Assembly: GCA_020466095.1 (NCBI GenBank)
Contig: CM035807.1
Span: 23,883,881 to 23,947,880 of the forward strand
DNA: 64,000 nucleotides
Direction: 5' to 3'
DNA from: Chlorops oryzae
Taxonomy: Eukaryota > Arthropoda > Insecta > Diptera > Chloropidae
The notes below the pieces were generated by a model. That model was not told the origin of the DNA. It worked only from the letters and a program-made list of their open reading frames with translations, and made no database searches. This document shows positions 61,902-64,000 of the stretch, piece by piece. Both the position numbers and the translations under genes were made by a program. How positions within the stretch are numbered: the stretch's first letter is position 1; every line of letters starts with the position of its first letter.

Positions 61902-62451
61902 TAAGGGTGTTATAGACAATACAATACCCGACACAGACATATGTTTAAAAAATTTTCAAAACACATATTTAAGGCAATAAGGGGCCCCATATAACGACTT
62001 TTGTTCAATTTCTTTATGAAAACCGACCCTTTGCCACGCCCAATTTTCAAAATTTTTGCAATTCTATGTGAGGCTTAAATATACGCTCAAAATCTAAATT
62101 TCATTGAAATATTTCGAAAAAGTCTGGTTTTGGGGGGCACTTTTGGGATTTTTGGGACCATAAAAATGGTCCGATCGGGTCCATTCTCGAACTTGTTCTT
62201 CCTCATGTCTCCATGAGCACGCATACAAAATTTCGTATAGCTCAAGATAGCTGAACTGCTTCGATAAAAAAACTGTATACAAACAGACAGACAGACGGAT
62301 GAACAGACAGACGAGGCATGTCTTAATCGAATCTCCTGACGACGCTGATCCTTTCTGTATACATTTTGTATGGTCTATCTCGACTGGTTCTGGGTCTTAC
62401 ACACGTACGCACAAATGCAATATAGCCTCGACACAGAGTGTATCGGGTATA
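61902..62451 (-). mobile_element. DINE-1/INE-1-like copy 4
   Basis: Read on the minus strand: TATACCCGATACACTCTGTG at the right end, the GATCAGCGTCGTC block, then the CATGCCTCGTCTGTCTGTTC core. The body carries a TGGGCGTGGC box, shared with fly INE-1. The left end has ATACCCGACACAGA and AAGGGTGTTATAG. Confidence 0.8.
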
Positions 62452-64000
62452 ATGACGACGCACCGACGCCGACAGTTTGTCTGAAGAGAAAGCATTGAAA
62501 ACTGAGAACGAAGAAAGCGAACATCAGTCGAAAGAAGAGAAGAACTATAAGGGGAATAAAAGACGCCAAAGACGAGACAATTGCAAAGGGAAATGAAAAT
62601 TGTGGAAACAAATTTTCCAGCGTCAGATGCACGATACATCCGAATAAATAAAACACGACACCAAACGACACCAGACGGCAGTTAGATAAACTAACTTCTG
62701 AATAGTTATTTGTCTGTTCGTCTGCTCCGCGTCTGACCTGTGTCTGCACTAATAATTCGTGTCGCATCGCATCCATTCCAATCCCACCCGATCCGATCCG
62801 ATCCGATCCAATCGTGGCACGCCATTGCATAATACATAATCGCCGTTCTTCCAACTGTAAGAGCTCACTGCTGGTTTTGCGTTTCCCCAGGCGGGCGAAG
62901 GGACGCGGAGTTGGGAGCCGATGAATTGCAACCACATTGACTTGATTGCTTTATGCACAGCCAGACGCGTAATTGTCATCCGGAATTGAAGTATTTTGTT
63001 ACGGCTGCCCTCGTCCCAGTCGTCGCAGTCATCGTCGTCATCATCATCGAATTGATGTTGCCGTTGATGTTTCGTTTTGATTGTTGATTTCTCATATTAT
63101 TCAAAATAAGTTCACATTGTATTGTCATTCCTAGCGATGATTGTTTACTATTTATCGGTAATCATTCCAATTAGATTTCAATAGGAAAAACATCATTTTA
63201 GAGAAGCGCGAGATGGAGATAGATGACCTTTGAAGTCGATGATAGATTCCATTTTAGCTCGATGCCCATTTCAAGCAAGAGTCGTAAACTAATTAGGTAA
63301 TTGTTGTGGTAATTCAATAAGCGAGCAACTGGTGCATTCGAACAAAAGAGGCCCACCGACCACATGAACAGTGGCAGTGATGCCAGATTTAAGGATTTTT
63401 CCCCATTTCAAGGAGATTTTTCAATTTAATTTTTTAATAATTTTTTACCAAAAAATCACTCCAAATACTCGAAAGGGATTTTTTTTAAACCACTTTTATA
63501 TAGAACACAGGACAAAGTTGAGTCTCTTTAATACCCCCAGGGGAAAAGTAACTCCAAAATACTGGCAACACTGTCTGTACAGCGAATTACAAATTTAATT
63601 TACAAGCTACAAACATTAATTTTCATGGCGAGCGCATCGAATGACTTATAGTCCGGGCAACATTTAATCGGCCCATTCGCAAAGTCGGTGTGCGATCAAG
63701 TGCGGTGAATTTGACGCGCCCACCACACACGCCCGCCGGCTGTCTGACTGAATTTCGTGTTCGGTTCTTCGCCAATTTGGCTTATCAAATTCAGCGATTT
63801 TGTAGATGCAGCATATTTCGCGCTCGGTGTCCGCCCCAAAATTTTCAGGAAAACATCATTTTTGGCAAACGAAGCGATGCGACGTGATGCGACGTGATGC
63901 AAATTGTGTCAAAGAATGAGCGCTTAGCGTTTCTTTGTCTGATTAATGCGACTTAATGACAGTAATGCATGCAAATTGGAAAATTTTCTTTCCAATCGTT
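62452..64000. other. GC-richer stretch, no confirmed gene
   Basis: A (CCGAT)4 run lies at 62789-62810. Sequence at 62700-63000 and 63610-63900 is richer in GC and CpG and could include a promoter or leader exon, but I find no splice-supported frame. The 186-codon minus frame here has a GTG start and runs into the DINE-1 copy, so I reject it. Confidence 0.4.
63375..63573. mobile_element. 199-bp MITE with CAGTG(A/T)TGCCAG ends
   Basis: CAGTGATGCCAG at 63375 and CTGGCAACACTG ending at 63573 form 12-bp ends with one mismatch. Both are followed inward by TTTTCCCC-type sequence within 35 bp. The interior is AT-rich. Confidence 0.5.

Noticed and set aside
62375..62935. Longest minus-strand frame, 186 codons
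   Set aside because: Starts with GTG, crosses into a DINE-1-like copy and a (CCGAT)n run, and shows no domain.
1..64000. CRISPR arrays, prokaryotic operons, rRNA genes, intact tRNAs
   Set aside because: No regularly spaced repeats with unique spacers, no clustered long ORFs and no cloverleaf that folds fully were seen.

Overview
The window reads as non-repetitive plus repetitive nuclear DNA of a higher fly (Diptera, Schizophora; tephritid-like is my guess, not proven). It is AT-rich, full of A/T homopolymers, CA, GA and GAT microsatellites and short inverted-repeat transposons. It has no operons, no dense ORFs and no CRISPR. The few coding pieces are short exons with GT-AG splice sites, separated by kilobases of intron. 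DINE-1/INE-1-like copies and a mariner relic also fit a fly.

One gene is clearly recognisable: a beta-type octopamine receptor on the minus strand, best matched to Octbeta2R. Two coding exons lie here. One is at 15408-16042 (extracellular N-terminus and TM1) and one at 4710-4808 (rest of the first intracellular loop plus TM2). They join in phase across a 10.6 kb intron. TM3-TM7 must lie left of base 1. The open frame of the TM1 exon has no in-frame ATG before TM1, so its start is unresolved. Candidates are a short ATG exon at 22520-22568 with a compatible splice phase, or the overlapping ORF beginning at 16131 if the assembly or allele carries a small indel. A well-formed 53-nt exon candidate at 55022-55074 (minus) and a possible recursive splice site at 33317/33318 (minus) suggest that the transcription unit may run far upstream.

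Layout. 1-824: decayed mariner, then a tRNA-Pro-like remnant and a 61-bp tandem repeat. 4.7-16 kb: receptor exons and their intron, which holds a foldback-family element, a non-LTR tail, three DINE-1-like copies, a 460-bp GA tract and a small coding-like ORF at 9839-10057. 16-28 kb: upstream or 5' intronic DNA with a nested pair of TA-flanked MITEs (19.3-20.2 kb) and the candidate first exon. 28.2-29.5 kb: a cluster of three inverted-repeat elements and a perfect 48-bp hairpin. 36.8-38.3 kb: two adjacent copies of the family also seen at 5.0-5.7 kb, one split by a smaller insertion. 40.5 kb: an RNase H-tail relic. 48-53 kb: two more inverted-repeat elements. 58.0-59.1 kb: a 1.1 kb inverted-repeat element whose flanks are packed with 12-bp palindromes, the most unusual structure here. 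61.9-63.6 kb: another DINE-1-like copy and a small MITE.

Apart from the receptor, nothing amounts to a confident protein-coding gene. Most ORFs of 60-190 codons look like chance frames, low-complexity tracts or shadows. All family assignments come from reading the sequence and remembered family features; no database search was run.
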